The position numbers and the translations under genes are program-made. Positions 34,420 through 47,150 of a DNA stretch of 64,000 nt are shown piece by piece. The first letter of the stretch is position 1; each line of letters begins with the position of its first letter. Source of the stretch: Cranoglanis bouderius. Lineage: Eukaryota > Chordata > Actinopteri > Siluriformes > Cranoglanididae. The stretch covers positions 20,337,027 through 20,401,026 of the forward strand of contig CM042548.1 in NCBI GenBank assembly GCA_023630585.1, in the 5' to 3' direction. Under the pieces are notes generated by a model, which saw only the letters and a list, made by a program, of their open reading frames with translations, searched no databases and had not been told where the DNA came from.

Positions 34420-35430
34420 CATTTAAGGCTTATATCAGTGATCCATGAGAGTTTTATGAAGTTTATGAAGTAAATGGTTTTGTGTTTGCATGAAAGAGTG
34501 AAGAGAGAAGAAAGGTTGCAATTATTATTATGTTATATGTGTAATTTCTTATATATTATATAAAATAATTATTATCTTGGCAGTGATTATTTTTGTCTGA
34601 TGAAGTATTGTGAAATCTTATATAAAGTGTCTACCTGTCTACCTGGAAGAAAGGAAGAGCAGATTTCAATTATTGTAAGTGAAAACACATGAAACGTAAA
34701 GACCATGAAACAAAATGAGATATACATGCACCTTCCACATGAAGTATTCTGCACACTAGTCATCGGGAACCTAGCGCTTTTTGAGGCATGACCAAAGATG
34801 GGTGGTTCATGCCGAATGAGTCATTGTGATTTAAATGAGTCAGCTGAAAATGATTCCTCCCCTCATTGGTCCTTCCAGCATCATGAACACACCCCACAAC
34901 CTCCATTCCTCGAGTGCTCAAGTACTTCTCAGAACACTCTCCATCCCAGCTGTGTGTGTATGTGTGTGTGTGTGTGTTTATGTGTATAGGACGTTATGCA
35001 GTCAAGCAATCGTTGTCCTTAAATGTTTGAGCCCAAGGCGTCAAAAGTGCTTTAAATATTTTTTGTGCTAAAGGAAAGTACAGTGATGGAGGCCACAATT
35101 TCTACTTTAGACCTTAGAAAATAAAGCTCAGGATATTTAACTCCTGATACCATCAAAACTGGTTGGACAATATTACAGCACAACACTAAGTCCCAGTTGG
35201 TTCCATAGGTATATAATTCCTCTTACCAACAACATGCAGAGTCACCCCAGAAAGTGAAACGAATGCAGCGTCGTAATGGGGAATGTGGAAAGACACGAAA
35301 TCAAATCACCATGTGATCAGTACAATTAAATTGAGCAATGAGGCCTGTTCATGCATTTGGAGTGGATCTCAGACCATAGAGCGACGACGACACATTTTAT
35401 TTAACCATTTCAAGTCAAGTCAATTCAAGT
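34420..35430. other. Intergenic sequence, nothing recognised
   Basis: A short (GT)n tract at 34950-34978. No coding signal. Confidence 0.6.
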
Positions 35431-36815
35431 GGGTTTGTCATTTCTCCAGGACCAACGCGCAACACATAACAGTACACAAGACTACATAAAGTGCAAATAC
35501 ACAACAGTGTAGAGTGCAGGACAAAAAAAAAAAAAAAACACAGAACGATATGCGCAGAACAATAAATATACAGGACAATAAATACACAGAACAATAAATA
35601 CACAGAACATGGGCTGTAAACTGTAAATAATTGAGCAGCAATAAGTATAGCAGCAATATTGGTAGCAAGACGAGATTCATAACTATAAAGTGTCTGATGC
35701 AGCTTTGTAAGGTGCAGGTGTGCAATGTTTTTGAGTCATACTGGGTTAGGTGTTTAACTAGCCCATGTGAGTGTTATGAGACAGTAGGGTGTTGAGTAAT
35801 CTGACTGTTTCAGAGAAGAAACTGTTGCGGAGTCTGCCGGTGGTGGCACGGATGCTCCTGTACCTTCCGCCAGATGGCAGAAAGGTGAAGAGTCCATGAG
35901 AGGTGTGAGAGGGGTCGTCCGAATGCTGGTGGCTTTACGGATGCAGCGGTTGTTGTATGAGGTGTCGATGGTGGGTAGAGAGACTCTGATGGTCTTTTCA
36001 GCTGTTCACACAATCAGCTGTAGGGTCTTGTGGTCGGAGGCTGTGCAGTTCCCGTACCACAAGGTGAGACAGCTGGTCAGCACGTTGTCTATCATCCCTC
36101 TGTAGAAGGAGGTGAGGATGGGAAGGGGGAGTTTGGCTCTCTTCAGCCTCCACAGGAAGTGGAGGTGCTGCTGGGCCTTCTTGGCTACGCAGGTGGTGTT
36201 GAGAATCCAGGAGAGGTCCTCCGTCATGTGCACACCAAGAAACTTGGAGCTTTTGATTCTCTTCACAGTTGTTCCGTTGATGTGCAGTGGTGAGCACTGC
36301 AAGTCGACAAGCATCTCTTTAGTCTAATCAACATTAAGAGATAGATTGTTGTCTCTACACCATTCTGCTGTACGCTGACTCATCGTTGTTGCTGATGAGG
36401 CCCATAAGCATAATGTCAACAGCAAACTTGATGATGTGATTTGAATTGTACTTTGGAGCACAGCCATGAGTTAGCAGGGTAAACAGCAGTGGACTGAGCA
36501 CACAGCCCTAGGGAGTGCTAGTGTACAGTGTGGTGGTGCTGGAGGTGATGTTGCTGATCCTGATGGACTTTTTGGAAATGCAGGATCCAGTTACAGAGGG
36601 GGGTGGTCAAACCCAGCAGGCTCAGCTTTCTTATCAGTTGTTGTGGGATGATTGTGTTGAATGCTGAACTGAAGACTATCAACAGCATCCTTACAGAATT
36701 GTCCTTTTTGTCCAGGTGAGTCAGTGAAAGGTGGATGGTGGCAGATATGGCGTCCTCTGTTAAGCCTACAGTCGACCATCTTGCCATATTAATATCAAAA
36801 AATATCTTCATGACA
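35431..36815 (-). pseudogene. LINE (non-LTR retrotransposon) reverse transcriptase remnant
   Basis: Read on the minus strand from 36815, three broken frames match the C-terminal half of a fish non-LTR reverse transcriptase. The first has LTEDAISATIHLSLTHLDKK and FSSAFNTIIPQQL. The second has KFAVDIMLMGLISNNDESAY around 36380-36440, where the catalytic Asp pair FADD is altered to FAVD. The third (36006-36314) has LHINGTTVKRIKSSKFLGVH and LTLWYGNCTASD. A 3' noncoding tail follows down to about 35431. Truncated at the 5' side, as is usual for LINEs, and not active. The clade (L2/CR1 group or similar) is a guess. Confidence 0.8.
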
Positions 36816-38105
36816 GTTCCACAGAAAGTGATTTAAATAAGATGCTAATAATAGGGGGAAATTACATATTATCCCATAAAACCAGATTTACTCTTCTTTC
36901 CTGCTGTACTCCTCACAGGCTGTACACTCGATATCTCTGTGCATACACTGTAGATAGCAGACTTTTTAGAAACCTGAAAAAATGCACACGTCCGATTGGT
37001 TAATCCTGTTTCTCACCACAGCAGCTGGTAGGCAATGAAATGTGATTAAAGAAACCAAGGGATAGCTGAAATTGAGTCATAATGATGACATTGTTGACAT
37101 TACAAAATGTGTATACAATACTGTATAATCAGTTGCGCTGTATGTGTGTTCATCGTCTGTGAATAAGCATTTGCAGCTGGAATATTTTAAAGCTCAAACT
37201 GATCCCCCCAGCTATGCATCTGAACTAATGGAAATGATATGTAGGTGTGAAAATGTTTGTAATAGTGAATGAATTAGAATGAATACAAGTCCGAAACCGA
37301 AAAAAGGTCCTGCAAGTTTAAGGGCTTACAGAAACACTTTTTAAGGCATTTTGTTTATATTCACTTTTATATTCACTTTATTGGATCAAACTGATTATTA
37401 CTCCTACATGATCCAATATGTTTTTATTCCACAGTTCATAAAGGAAGTTTTAAAAAAGAAGATGAATCTACACAATATCTTTACTGTCCATGGGCTCTTT
37501 AATCTAAATTTCCTGAATATTTTCAGTTGCTAGAAAATCAGATGTGTACCTTTAGTAATGGAGAGATCCATCGGTCATAAAAAAATATTTCATCATAACT
37601 TATCGAAGCCAATAAGCCAGCTATGTATAATTTGCATGGTGAAGTACAGCAAATACTAGTCTCCTTTGTCCCTAAATGTGAAGTTCCAGAAACTTTTGAG
37701 AAGGTAAACAAAAAAAGGAAAAAGAGTCAGTAATGATTCCCTTTTATCACAGAGTGTTGCATTTTCTTGTAATGGAAAATTGATGTGGGATTCGTTTCCC
37801 AACTTATTGTGCTTGTGCTCCTAGGCCGATGATTAGACCTGTTTAATCTCAGTTGTTCACATGTCTAGAAGACACAGTCTTTTGGGAAATTGGTAAACAG
37901 CAGTGGGTGATTGTTACATGCAACTTAGGCAATATTTGAAGAAGAAGAAGTAAAAAACAAAACAAAAAAAACAACAAAATCAGACCAAGAATTTCTATGT
38001 ATGCAAGCAGCACGGAAGTCAGTCTATAAATAAGATGACACATTTCTTTGAGGTTTATAAATGTGCTTCGAAAATATGAACTGTATTACTGCAAGTACTG
38101 ATCAT

Positions 38106-38109
<4 letters not shown>
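36816..38109. other. Intergenic sequence, nothing recognised
   Basis: AT-rich unique sequence with no repeat ends or coding signal. Confidence 0.6.

Positions 38110-38149
<40 letters not shown>
38110..38149. repeat. (AT)20 microsatellite
   Basis: Pure AT dinucleotide run of 40 bases. Confidence 0.95.
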
Positions 38150-38150
<1 letters not shown>

Positions 38151-39859
38151 CATATAGGGAAAACTTTGATGATATGTGTACACATTAAATATTTTATCTA
38201 TCAGCAGTGGTTCTGCTAATAACTAGAGTAAGCATGGAGTGATGTGTTGAATCAGTTAGACATTAGTGCTGACAGCGTAGACCTGTGGATCTATTTTATC
38301 ACAACAGGCAGGAAGCAGAGTTAAACATTTCCAGCAACTCTGTTACAAGCAGACTTCTAAACAAAGACCAAAATACCATATGGTTTACCTAAAGCTAAAG
38401 GTTTTTGTCAGTGCATCTAGTTGTTGCTTTTTATTCTGTATATTTCTCTTTCTGCTCAAGTTCTAGTGTTGATGGTCTTCTAAATTGAGTTGAATCCTTT
38501 TACATAATCTGATTTTGGAAGCTCTCTCAGACGTGTGAGACGAAGCTCTACTCTACAGGAGTTAAGTCTTGTAATCTGGCATAACAAGGCATACAGAATA
38601 AGCATGTAGTTTTCTTTCCTGTGTTTTTTATGTATTTATTTTTTTTTTTAGATATGCCTCTTATCGTCTTTTCCAAACAAGTATCACAGAGAGAATTCCC
38701 AGCATATACTTTTAAAACACTTTTACGCAGCTCTACTTCGACATCCTCAGCAATTTATCACTAATGCACCAACAAACCTAAATCTCCATATCACTCCTGT
38801 GACTATCTAGAAACACAAAACATTCCTCTCCAATTCAGGGTTCAGCACCTCATACGTAAGCCCCATTTAATCGGATTCACAGGCCTGCATGAGACCATCA
38901 GCACTCCACAGACACATTTTCACTGCTTTTATGTCTGAGGTGAATCAGGCGTGGATGAGGCGACATGCTGGAGAGAGAGAGAGAGAGAGAGAGAGAAGGG
39001 CTGGAAAATGTCTATTATATAAGCAGAAGATCACATCACATCTGAGAAATGTTGTATGAGGGGAGTGGACAGGATTGTGGGGCCACCCAGTTTCCCATCA
39101 ATCAGGGAGACTTTGACCCTGCTGGATCAGATATTTCAGCAAAGAAGGTTGTTGTTTTGTGGTTATTCAGCTTAAACCTGGTGGCAAATATTGATTATAT
39201 TACATAAAAACAAAATAGAATGTATTGGATTTAATTACACTGATAATGTTCAGCATCTAATAAATTAAACCATAACGTACTTGCACATGCATAGCCAAAA
39301 GGACATATATCATGTTTACTCCAACTTAAGCATGAAGTTACAGGTAAATTTGTATGCTGTTCTGTTTACTAATAAAGTCTATTTTAGTTATAGTAGAGAA
39401 TTTTTTTTTATATATGTACAAAATCCTCAAAAATGATCCTACAGTACAATAGTGAACTATTTATATTCTGTTACTATCCATCTCATCATAGACTTCATCA
39501 CAGACATCATTTGCCTCCTAAGAGAGAAACAAATGGTTATTCTCGGGGTGGTTGGCTGCTTTCTGTCTCTAGGACTTAAGTTTAATTAATAGGCGATGAA
39601 GCAGTGCAGCTTCAGTGCAGTGTTCTCATTGGGTTTGGGAGGAAATGAGCCAATGGGAATCTATTAAGGTCAAATATGCAGAATTGAGTAGGTACGGTTC
39701 TCCTACAAACATATTTTGTTGTCCTGTGGTGTGTCATGAGTAAGATATTGAAAACAGACAAGTTTTTCAATGATGTTGTTGTAAAAATGCAATGGTTGGC
39801 TACAGGGTGCCTCAGAGAGAAAAAAATGCCATGAATATACATACCACAATAGCTTATTG

Positions 39860-39862
<3 letters not shown>
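38150..39862. other. Intergenic sequence with a (GA)n tract
   Basis: (GA)n at 38970-38997. The rest is unique sequence with no coding signal. Confidence 0.6.

Positions 39863-39901
<39 letters not shown>
39863..39901. repeat. (CA)19 microsatellite
   Basis: Pure CA dinucleotide run. Confidence 0.95.
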
Positions 39902-39904
<3 letters not shown>

Positions 39905-40616
39905 TTTAGTGCCTAGGTGTCACTTGTAAAGAGAACGTTTACATGTCTGTGTTTGCGATCACGTCCGAGTTAAATAAGACAGAGGTGCCAAAAACCAAGT
40001 GTGTGTTTTCTCTCTGTGGCAGAAAGAAATGGGGTTAAATGTTTTGACCGTGACTGAAACTATAAAGCTTCAAGAGGGGGAGAAGGCGCAACCCGAGCCC
40101 AGTGACCTTGACCCAAGGTGACCTAGACTGTTTCTGCACTTCATCCTCCTCATTGCTCACACAGTTGGAACATCTCGCAGAGGAGCCATGTGCATGGAGT
40201 TAATTTACTGGAGGTTATGAAAAATAGGATTTCATTACATGTACTAGCCACTTCTCAGGAAGGCGGGATAAATAATTTTAAATTGTGTACTATGTGTCTA
40301 AATAAATAAATAAATAAATAAAAGACACTAAAGTATACACTAAAGGATTTCCTAATAACTTGTAGAATATTTTATTAAAAGATCATATACATACACTTTT
40401 GGCTCTTTGGTTCTCTTCTCTAGTATTGTCTATTTGTTTTTGTAAAGGGGAAATTCTACATGTTTCTGAATACTTCTCAATAAGTTAGTTTAACAGAGAG
40501 TGATCTGTGTAAAGTAGTCTAATACAACTAACCATTAAAATTTTTGGTAAAAGTATACATTTTAAAGACTATCATCATATACCCTTATCAATGTATCAGG
40601 GGATTCCCTTGGCCCA
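39902..40616. other. Intergenic sequence, nothing recognised
   Basis: Contains (AAAT)n at 40301-40323 and otherwise unique sequence. Confidence 0.6.
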
Positions 40617-40830
40617 GACTACAGGGTGTCCCAAAAGTCTCCATACATAGGGGAAATATGTATGGCACCACATCAGTCGTGCCTTCGTCGGATGTTCATG
40701 GACGTCCTCTTCTCAGTTGGTCCGCAACACTTCCAGACTTTTTGAATTTGTTATTAAGTTTGGCAACAGTGTCGTGCATGGTGTGCTTGCCATGTTTCCT
40801 GTTAAAGTTCATCGCGACCTTGTGACAGCT
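40617..40830 (-). pseudogene. Mariner-type transposon end with a helix-turn-helix relic
   Basis: Begins ACAGGGTGTCCCAAAAGTCT, a transposon-end type. Read inward on the minus strand the fragment gives MNFNRKHGKHTMHDTVAKLN, then NKFKKSGSVADQLRRGRP, which looks like the DNA-binding helix-turn-helix of mariner/IS630-type transposases (the GSVxDxxRxGRP word). The frame then breaks and the catalytic part is missing. No second end was found. Confidence 0.6.
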
Positions 40831-42887
40831 TCCTGATCCAGCCATGAGAATGGTCCAATGACCCAAACTGTATGAAAGGTTACAAATAATGAAGTGTGGT
40901 GTGAGTGGAAAGGATTAGTAGCTTTTCCTTTGACAAAAATATAAAATATTTGAACTTTTTTACTTTATTTTTACTTTACTGAATGTTCTGTTAATTATCT
41001 CTGTCAGCTGAGAATGAATGAATTCAGACTGTAGTCCTTGAGGATAAGGCGTCCCATAAAGCTGAACTGAAAAACCCAGATTTGACCCATGAACTCATCA
41101 TTTAGCTCATCAGCTCATTACCAGGCCTTCATGAGCGCAATAAAGTCGGTTAGAATTGGATAAATGATCAGCATCAGGGTGCTTCTGAAAAGTACCATTG
41201 ATTAGTGAAATCAACAAGAACTCAGCATGCTTGGTAGTTTGTGTCTCTCTGGAGATCATTCATTGATTCATTGATTGATTGAAAGCATATGTTTACCCAT
41301 TTCAGGCCCACATTTTGCTATTCAGTACTTCAGCTTAAGCACTGAAAGACATTGTGAAAAACGATGTTTGGATGAATCCTGTCATGTCAGCAACAACTCA
41401 CTTCATTTGACCCAGAGAGGGCTACGTGCTCACGAGGGATTTCTCCACATGTGCTTACTCCTCATAATATCTGGTAACCTGGCCTCGTCACTGCTGCTAA
41501 CAAAAGGCGCCTGTGTGAGTTAGCTGGCACGTTGCAACATGCGCGCTTGCCGAGAGAAAAAAAAAAAAGACTCTGCCACATTTACACTGACAGATTTAGC
41601 CCTGTAGCCTCGTGCTGTGCTTCACACTCTGCTTGCCTTATTACCTTCTTACACAAATGTGCAAAGTCTTTCTTTTGCTCATTCTTTCTTTTCAGTTCTT
41701 TCTTGCACCGCAGTCACCGTGTTTAAACTTCAGTGGCCATGTTCAATCGAACATGTCTCATGACTTCATTACTGATCATCTCTGAAAACCTGATTCCATT
41801 TTAAGTTAGAATAATAGAGCTATTAAGCCAGCATTTTAATACATTTTTGCCTCCAGATATCTAAGCAGATGATCTAGGGAAAACATGCGGACTATGTATT
41901 CATGCACGATCATGCACTGCTTACCAAAGAGAGCTGCATGTTAAATCTGGAAACGGCTTCAAAAAAAAATAATAATAAAAAAATCTGTCATTAAAGTAAA
42001 GTATAAACAAAGAGAATTGATGTGTTAAGTTGTGGGTGTGTTTAAGAGAAAGGTGGATACACACGGCACAGATATGTCCATCAGTTGAAACAACATTACC
42101 TGCTAAACTCATTGGACTAATAGCAGATCATTCTTTGAAGAGTTTATTGACTCACTAGCTGTGGACTGATTAGGCTAGACAGTGATTCTGTGCAAGAACA
42201 TTGTGTGCTGACCATAAAACACTTCAAGGTGTCGCTAGGCCAGTTTTAGGGGGCTTTAGAGCTCTGCAAACTGAATAGCTCTTGACTTACAGAGTGAAAA
42301 TACCTAACTACAAAACAGCCGTGCTTCATTCAGTTGATATGATTAATTCATATATTTTTTCGCATTTACATTTACAGAAGTGCTTTGTCGTCTCTAGCAA
42401 AAACACGTCCTCATGCTAGTTCACTAGGTCAGGGCCTAACGGTACCTTCAGTATAAATCCCTGTTGAATGGGTTAGTTTTTTGCCTTCATATCTCCTCAG
42501 TATCTTGAAACAATCTATCAGTAGCCATAGATTGTTGTTTACAATAAGGTAAAAAAAAATACAAAAATTTAATAAAATTTAAAAAAAAGAATGTTACCAA
42601 ACACAAGCAAGAAAAGACAAAAAAGAAGCTGATGGAGACTGACATGGCTGAAGGAGCTAAATTTGATAACACAGGCCTATTAATCATATAAGGCTTGAGT
42701 TAACGGATTTTTTGACATATAGCCTATTGAGCTGAGGAATGTGGACGAAGTGGATTTTGATTTCTTCCATTTTTGTAGAAATGTTATTCCCTTAATACTC
42801 TATGTCCTTATTTTGGTGAATAAACAACACATTTATGCAGAAATGTTCAAATCTTGTCACCTAGGTCATTAACGACAGTGGTACAGG
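40831..42887. other. Intergenic sequence, nothing recognised
   Basis: Mostly unique sequence. No coding signal or repeat ends seen. Confidence 0.6.
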
Positions 42888-43165
42888 GGGTAGCATTACC
42901 ACATCATAGCTCCACGGTCCCCGGTTTGATCCTGTCTGTGTGGAATTTTGCATGTTCTCTCCATGTCCATGTGGGATTACTCTGGGTTCTCTGGTTTTCT
43001 CCCATCTCTCAAAAGCATGCTGATAAGTGATTAGTGACTCTAACTTGCTCACAGGTATGAATGAGTGTGTGTGTGATGCCCCACGATGGACCTGTGTCCT
43101 ATCCAGGGTGTATTCCTGCCTCACACCCAGTGTTCCCGGGATAGGCTATGGACCCGGCATGACCT
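42888..43165 (+). mobile_element. Decayed Mermaid-like SINE
   Basis: Order of words as in the 34 kb copy: GGGGGTAGCATTACCACATC, GGTTTGATCCTG, TTTTGCATGTTCTC, CTGTGTCCTATCCAGGGTGT, GGGATAGGCT. Many substitutions, so an old copy. Confidence 0.65.
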
Positions 43166-44153
43166 TGAACAGAAGGTGAAACAATGATGAAGGCAAATAA
43201 ATCTGTAAGCACTACACTATTGAGCAAAAATCATACTCTATCTGATTGCACGGACTGAGATTGCATCAATCTATGGCGTGTGTGTGTATTTGAATAACTT
43301 ATTTAGAACCTCTACAAAGACAGAGAAGAGAGCGTGGCTTGATTTTAATATCGATGATCTGTGCCTGTGTCTGTGCATTTACATACAAACTATGAATCTA
43401 CTACTGTGTGCCAGCGTAATCCGATAGCCACATTCTTTAAAAATTGAAAATCATTATAAACAGACATTCTGGGGCCATGTGAAAAAATAATTCTCCTCTG
43501 GGACCATGCCCTCAGACCCCCTCTAATAAAGGCAAAGCCCCACATCTATAAATCTCTAGTAATGCCTCTGCTCGTTACATTTCTTCCTCTGGTTTGCCTA
43601 AACTCCATCTGCAATTCACTCTATATATAGTCCTTAAGCCAGTGTACTGTAAGTCCTATAAAGCATTCATACAACAGATTATATAGTCTTATGAGTATAT
43701 CAGTCTTATACTGTAGTAGTATATGAAATGATGCTAATGATTACAATGGATTTGAATAGTGTTTAATGGTCAGCAAATAAATATTTTGTTTCTTATGCAC
43801 TTTGTCCTGGACAAAGGTCTTACAACACGGAGGAAAATGTACAGTAATGTCATCACACCATTACAAATTCTCTTAAATATTAAACCCCCCGATGAAAAGG
43901 TTCAGTAAGTTCAGAAGCATTCGACACAGTAACTCATTATGGGTTTTATACCAATTAAGTGTGTTAAAGGCATCACGCATGTGATGAGGTAATGAGAGCT
44001 AAACCCAATAATGAAGCCTGGCACATGCACACACACCCGCGGATGCACACACACACTTTTTCCAGTTCACACAGCAGGCTCCAATGTGCCAGAGTAATTT
44101 AGTGTGACATCACACAACTGGCCACACCACTGATCCACCATCATCATACCACC

Positions 44154-44157
<4 letters not shown>
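43166..44157. other. Intergenic sequence, nothing recognised
   Basis: Unique AT-rich sequence. Confidence 0.6.
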
Positions 44158-44193
<36 letters not shown>

Positions 44194-44212
44194 ATGAGAG
44201 AGAGAGAGAGAG
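44158..44212. repeat. (GT)n and (GA)n compound microsatellite
   Basis: About 16 GT units followed by a short spacer and about 8 GA units. Confidence 0.95.
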
Positions 44213-44234
44213 ACAGAGAGACAGTGTGAACCAT

Positions 44235-44786
44235 TATCATGAAAATGGCCTCTATTTTGTCTCCTGTTAATACACATGGGCACCTTGACCATCACACCCA
44301 CATGTGCTTGTTGGACATCCCATTCCAGATTTAGTCCCACTGTTATAATAACCTCAACTCTTCTGGGAAGGCTTTGCACTAGATTTTGGAGCGTGGCTGT
44401 GGGGATTTGCGCTCATTCAGCTACAAGAGCGCTAGTGAGGTTTAGGCACTGATGTTGGGTGAGGGGATCTGGAGTGCAGTCGGTGTTCCAGTTCATCCCA
44501 AAGGTGTTCAGTGGGGCTGAGGTCAGGGCTCTGTGCAGGCCAGTCGAGTTCTTCCACTCCAACCTCGGCACACCATGTCTTCTTGGAACTCGCTTTGTGT
44601 ACAGGGGTATTGTCATGCTGGAACAGGTTTGGGCCTCTTAGTTCCAGTGAAGGGAAACTGTAATGCTGCAGCAAACAAAGACATCCTATACAACTGTGTG
44701 CTTCCAACTTTGTGGTAACAGTTTGGGGAAGAACCACATATGAGTGTTATGTTCAGGTGTCCACAAACCTTTGGCCATATAGTGTA
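44235..44786 (-). pseudogene. Tc1-like transposon remnant, C-terminal transposase part
   Basis: On the minus strand, two frames carry the end of a Tc1-like transposase: LFQHDNTPVHKASSKKTW, then ELDWPAQSPDLSPTEHLWDE, which hold the second Asp and the Glu of the DDE catalytic triad. The end near 44786 reads, in reverse, CACTATATGGCCAAAGGTTT. The N-terminal DNA-binding half is missing and the remaining frame is shifted. It shares its end with the fragment at 33205-33322. Confidence 0.75.
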
Positions 44787-45524
44787 TATACCATAGACAT
44801 ACTATATAGCTTAAGGACAAGACGTTGTAGTGCTTACTTTATGTATGACATGTTATTCTTGATGGTTTGATCTTTGTGAAAGGATTTGTTTAAAGACTGT
44901 AAACATTTTCATTAAAAGAGACCAAAATGAAGGCGTGCAAGACAGAGAAAAGGTGGAAGGCATGCACTGAACCATCTAAATCTTTTCTGTAACCAGGAAA
45001 CTGCTAAAGAAAACCATGTCTCCTAAAACAAGGAAAGGCATAAATTTAAGGAGGTGTGAAAGTTAGGTCTGCTCCTCCCTGACACCTCACAGAGCAAACT
45101 GTGTTTGTCTAAGGCCCAGCAAGTCACGGTACAATTTGCGAATGCGAGTTGTTTGTTTTCCATTAGAGCAAAGATCTGAAACAATAAAAGGGCTTGGGAG
45201 CCACATTAGTTCTCGCAAAGCGAGCCAAATCATAACAGCGTGCATTTTGTGGGATGTGGCATCAGCTAACTGTTAGGAAACAAAGTACATTTATCATCTT
45301 ATTTAGCTAACTGTGAGCATTCATCAACACAGAGCACATGTCTGTGTGGGACATCAGCAAATGTTCTACTTCTTCTTGTTTTTGTGAAATCGCAGCACTG
45401 CTGAGCGCAATATTGAGCGACTTTCAAAAAATAAACTTCAGCTTGATAGAAATACACAATGAAACTGATAATTGAGGCCTTTGATGAAAAGCCAGCAACC
45501 TCCAAACTGGAGGACACACATTTT
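44787..45524. other. Intergenic sequence, nothing recognised
   Basis: Unique sequence with no coding signal. Confidence 0.6.
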
Positions 45525-45536
45525 GTGTGTGTTTGT

Positions 45537-45568
<32 letters not shown>

Positions 45569-45569
45569 G
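45525..45569. repeat. (GT)n microsatellite
   Basis: GT run with two TTT interruptions. Confidence 0.9.
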
Positions 45570-46174
45570 CTGTTCCATCTGTGTGCCGGTTTGGTTGGTC
45601 AGTAGGTGGAGAGTCCCTGCAGTTCGTAGGTCTGTTAGGATTTTTGGGCCATGTGTGTGTCTGTGTGTGTTGGGAGGGTATGGAGGGGGCAGCTCCTGGC
45701 GAGACCACCAAGCCGTGACCAAGCAGACTGTCACCCCTGTTCGCCTTCACAGAGCCCCTGATCTCCCACAAAGAAAACAAGAATACAAACAATAAAAATA
45801 AAAAAAATCTCACATTCAGTCATTATTAGCTATTTATCCGTAGTAGCTTTTAGTCTATAACAATGACCTCAAGCTATTATCTACAGCAGTTTTATAAAAT
45901 TTAGGGCAAAAAAAAAAAAAAAAAGAATTGATGTGGACTGTGTAACACACAATATCTTGAAAAGCCTTGATAGATAATTACCGTGGCAGTAAACTGAAGA
46001 GCATATTTAAGATGATATTCATTCCAGTGGAAGCTGTAATAAGCCAAGGTGTCAATATAAAATCATTTTTCATAGAATAGAAAATATAAGGTCCATATGT
46101 ATAGTATGTATATATGTATATACTGTATGTAGTAATTATTTTCAGACTACAGTTTTAATTACCACATTCCATTC
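45570..46174. other. Intergenic sequence, nothing recognised
   Basis: An A18 run at 45907-45924. Otherwise unique sequence. Confidence 0.6.
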
Positions 46175-47150
46175 TGCTTATCAGGAATGAAAATACTTGA
46201 GTAATTGAACATTGTTACTATACATAAATATTATTTTGGCATATTTATACTTTAGTTGTGATTTATTGAAACTGAATACTTGTACTCTTACTTAATGACA
46301 TTAACAAGAAAGAAAAAACCCTTACTTTTTACCTTACAATTTCATTTAGACTGTTAAAGTACTCATTACAAATGTCAAAGGTCTCGTCTTCTATCATCTA
46401 GCCAAAGCCACTGCATGTTATACATCAGTACAACGTGTTCCCACACATTTCAGTTTAAAACGTTCAAAAACATCAAGTTCATCGATTTAGAAAATCAAGA
46501 ATCGTGCCAATTTGTCATCCATGTGCGTCTGAATATGGATAAGCAACTGGACTGCAGTGTTGACTTTGAGGATGAGCATCCCTGGCCCTACCTCAATCAA
46601 ATAAGAATAAACAAAGACTCCCAGGAAGGCATGAACTTCATGTAATTAAAAAAAAAGCATGTTGAGATAAGTTTCACAAATTTGCTAACGTTAAGTGTTT
46701 ATATTTAACTAACTTTTAGCCTGTTTCCTTTGCTAATGCCAGGTTAGACTAGCATTGATTTCCAGTAGCTAATGTGACTAGGCAGCAACTCACATTCTAG
46801 CTAATGGTAAGTATTGGTTATTTACAGAAGTAGGTATATGACTTCTGATGAAATAGTTAGCAAGCTACGTATTGTTAGTCATGCATATGACAAGCAAAAT
46901 TAGATTGAATGATATTTTCATGAAAATGGCGTCATTGTTTTTAACAGTTTTAGATAAGTAATAAAAGCTACTTTTTACATGAAAAAATGACATTAATTAA
47001 TTTCATCAGTTAAAAACATTTACGTAAATACTTGCGTACCTATTAAAGTAACGTATTTTTTTTACTTTTACTCAAGTACATTTAGGCTGGACACGTCCAC
47101 TTTCACTTAAGTATAATTTCTCAGTACTTTTTCAACCTCTATTTAAAGCA
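46175..47150 (+). repeat. Dispersed repeat, copy A (plus orientation)
   Basis: Starts with GAAAATACTTGAGTAATTGA and ends with the inverted AGTACTTTTTCAACCTCT. It is similar along most of its length to the reverse complement of 62030-62900, the best-shared word being TTTGCTAATGCCAGGTTAGA. The ends are of a teleost DNA-transposon type (GAAAAGTACTCAAGTAA words). An open frame of 76 codons at 46415-46645 lies inside. Confidence 0.6.

Noticed and set aside
44413..44737. Functional transposase gene
   Set aside because: Only the C-terminal part remains, with a shifted frame and no DNA-binding domain.
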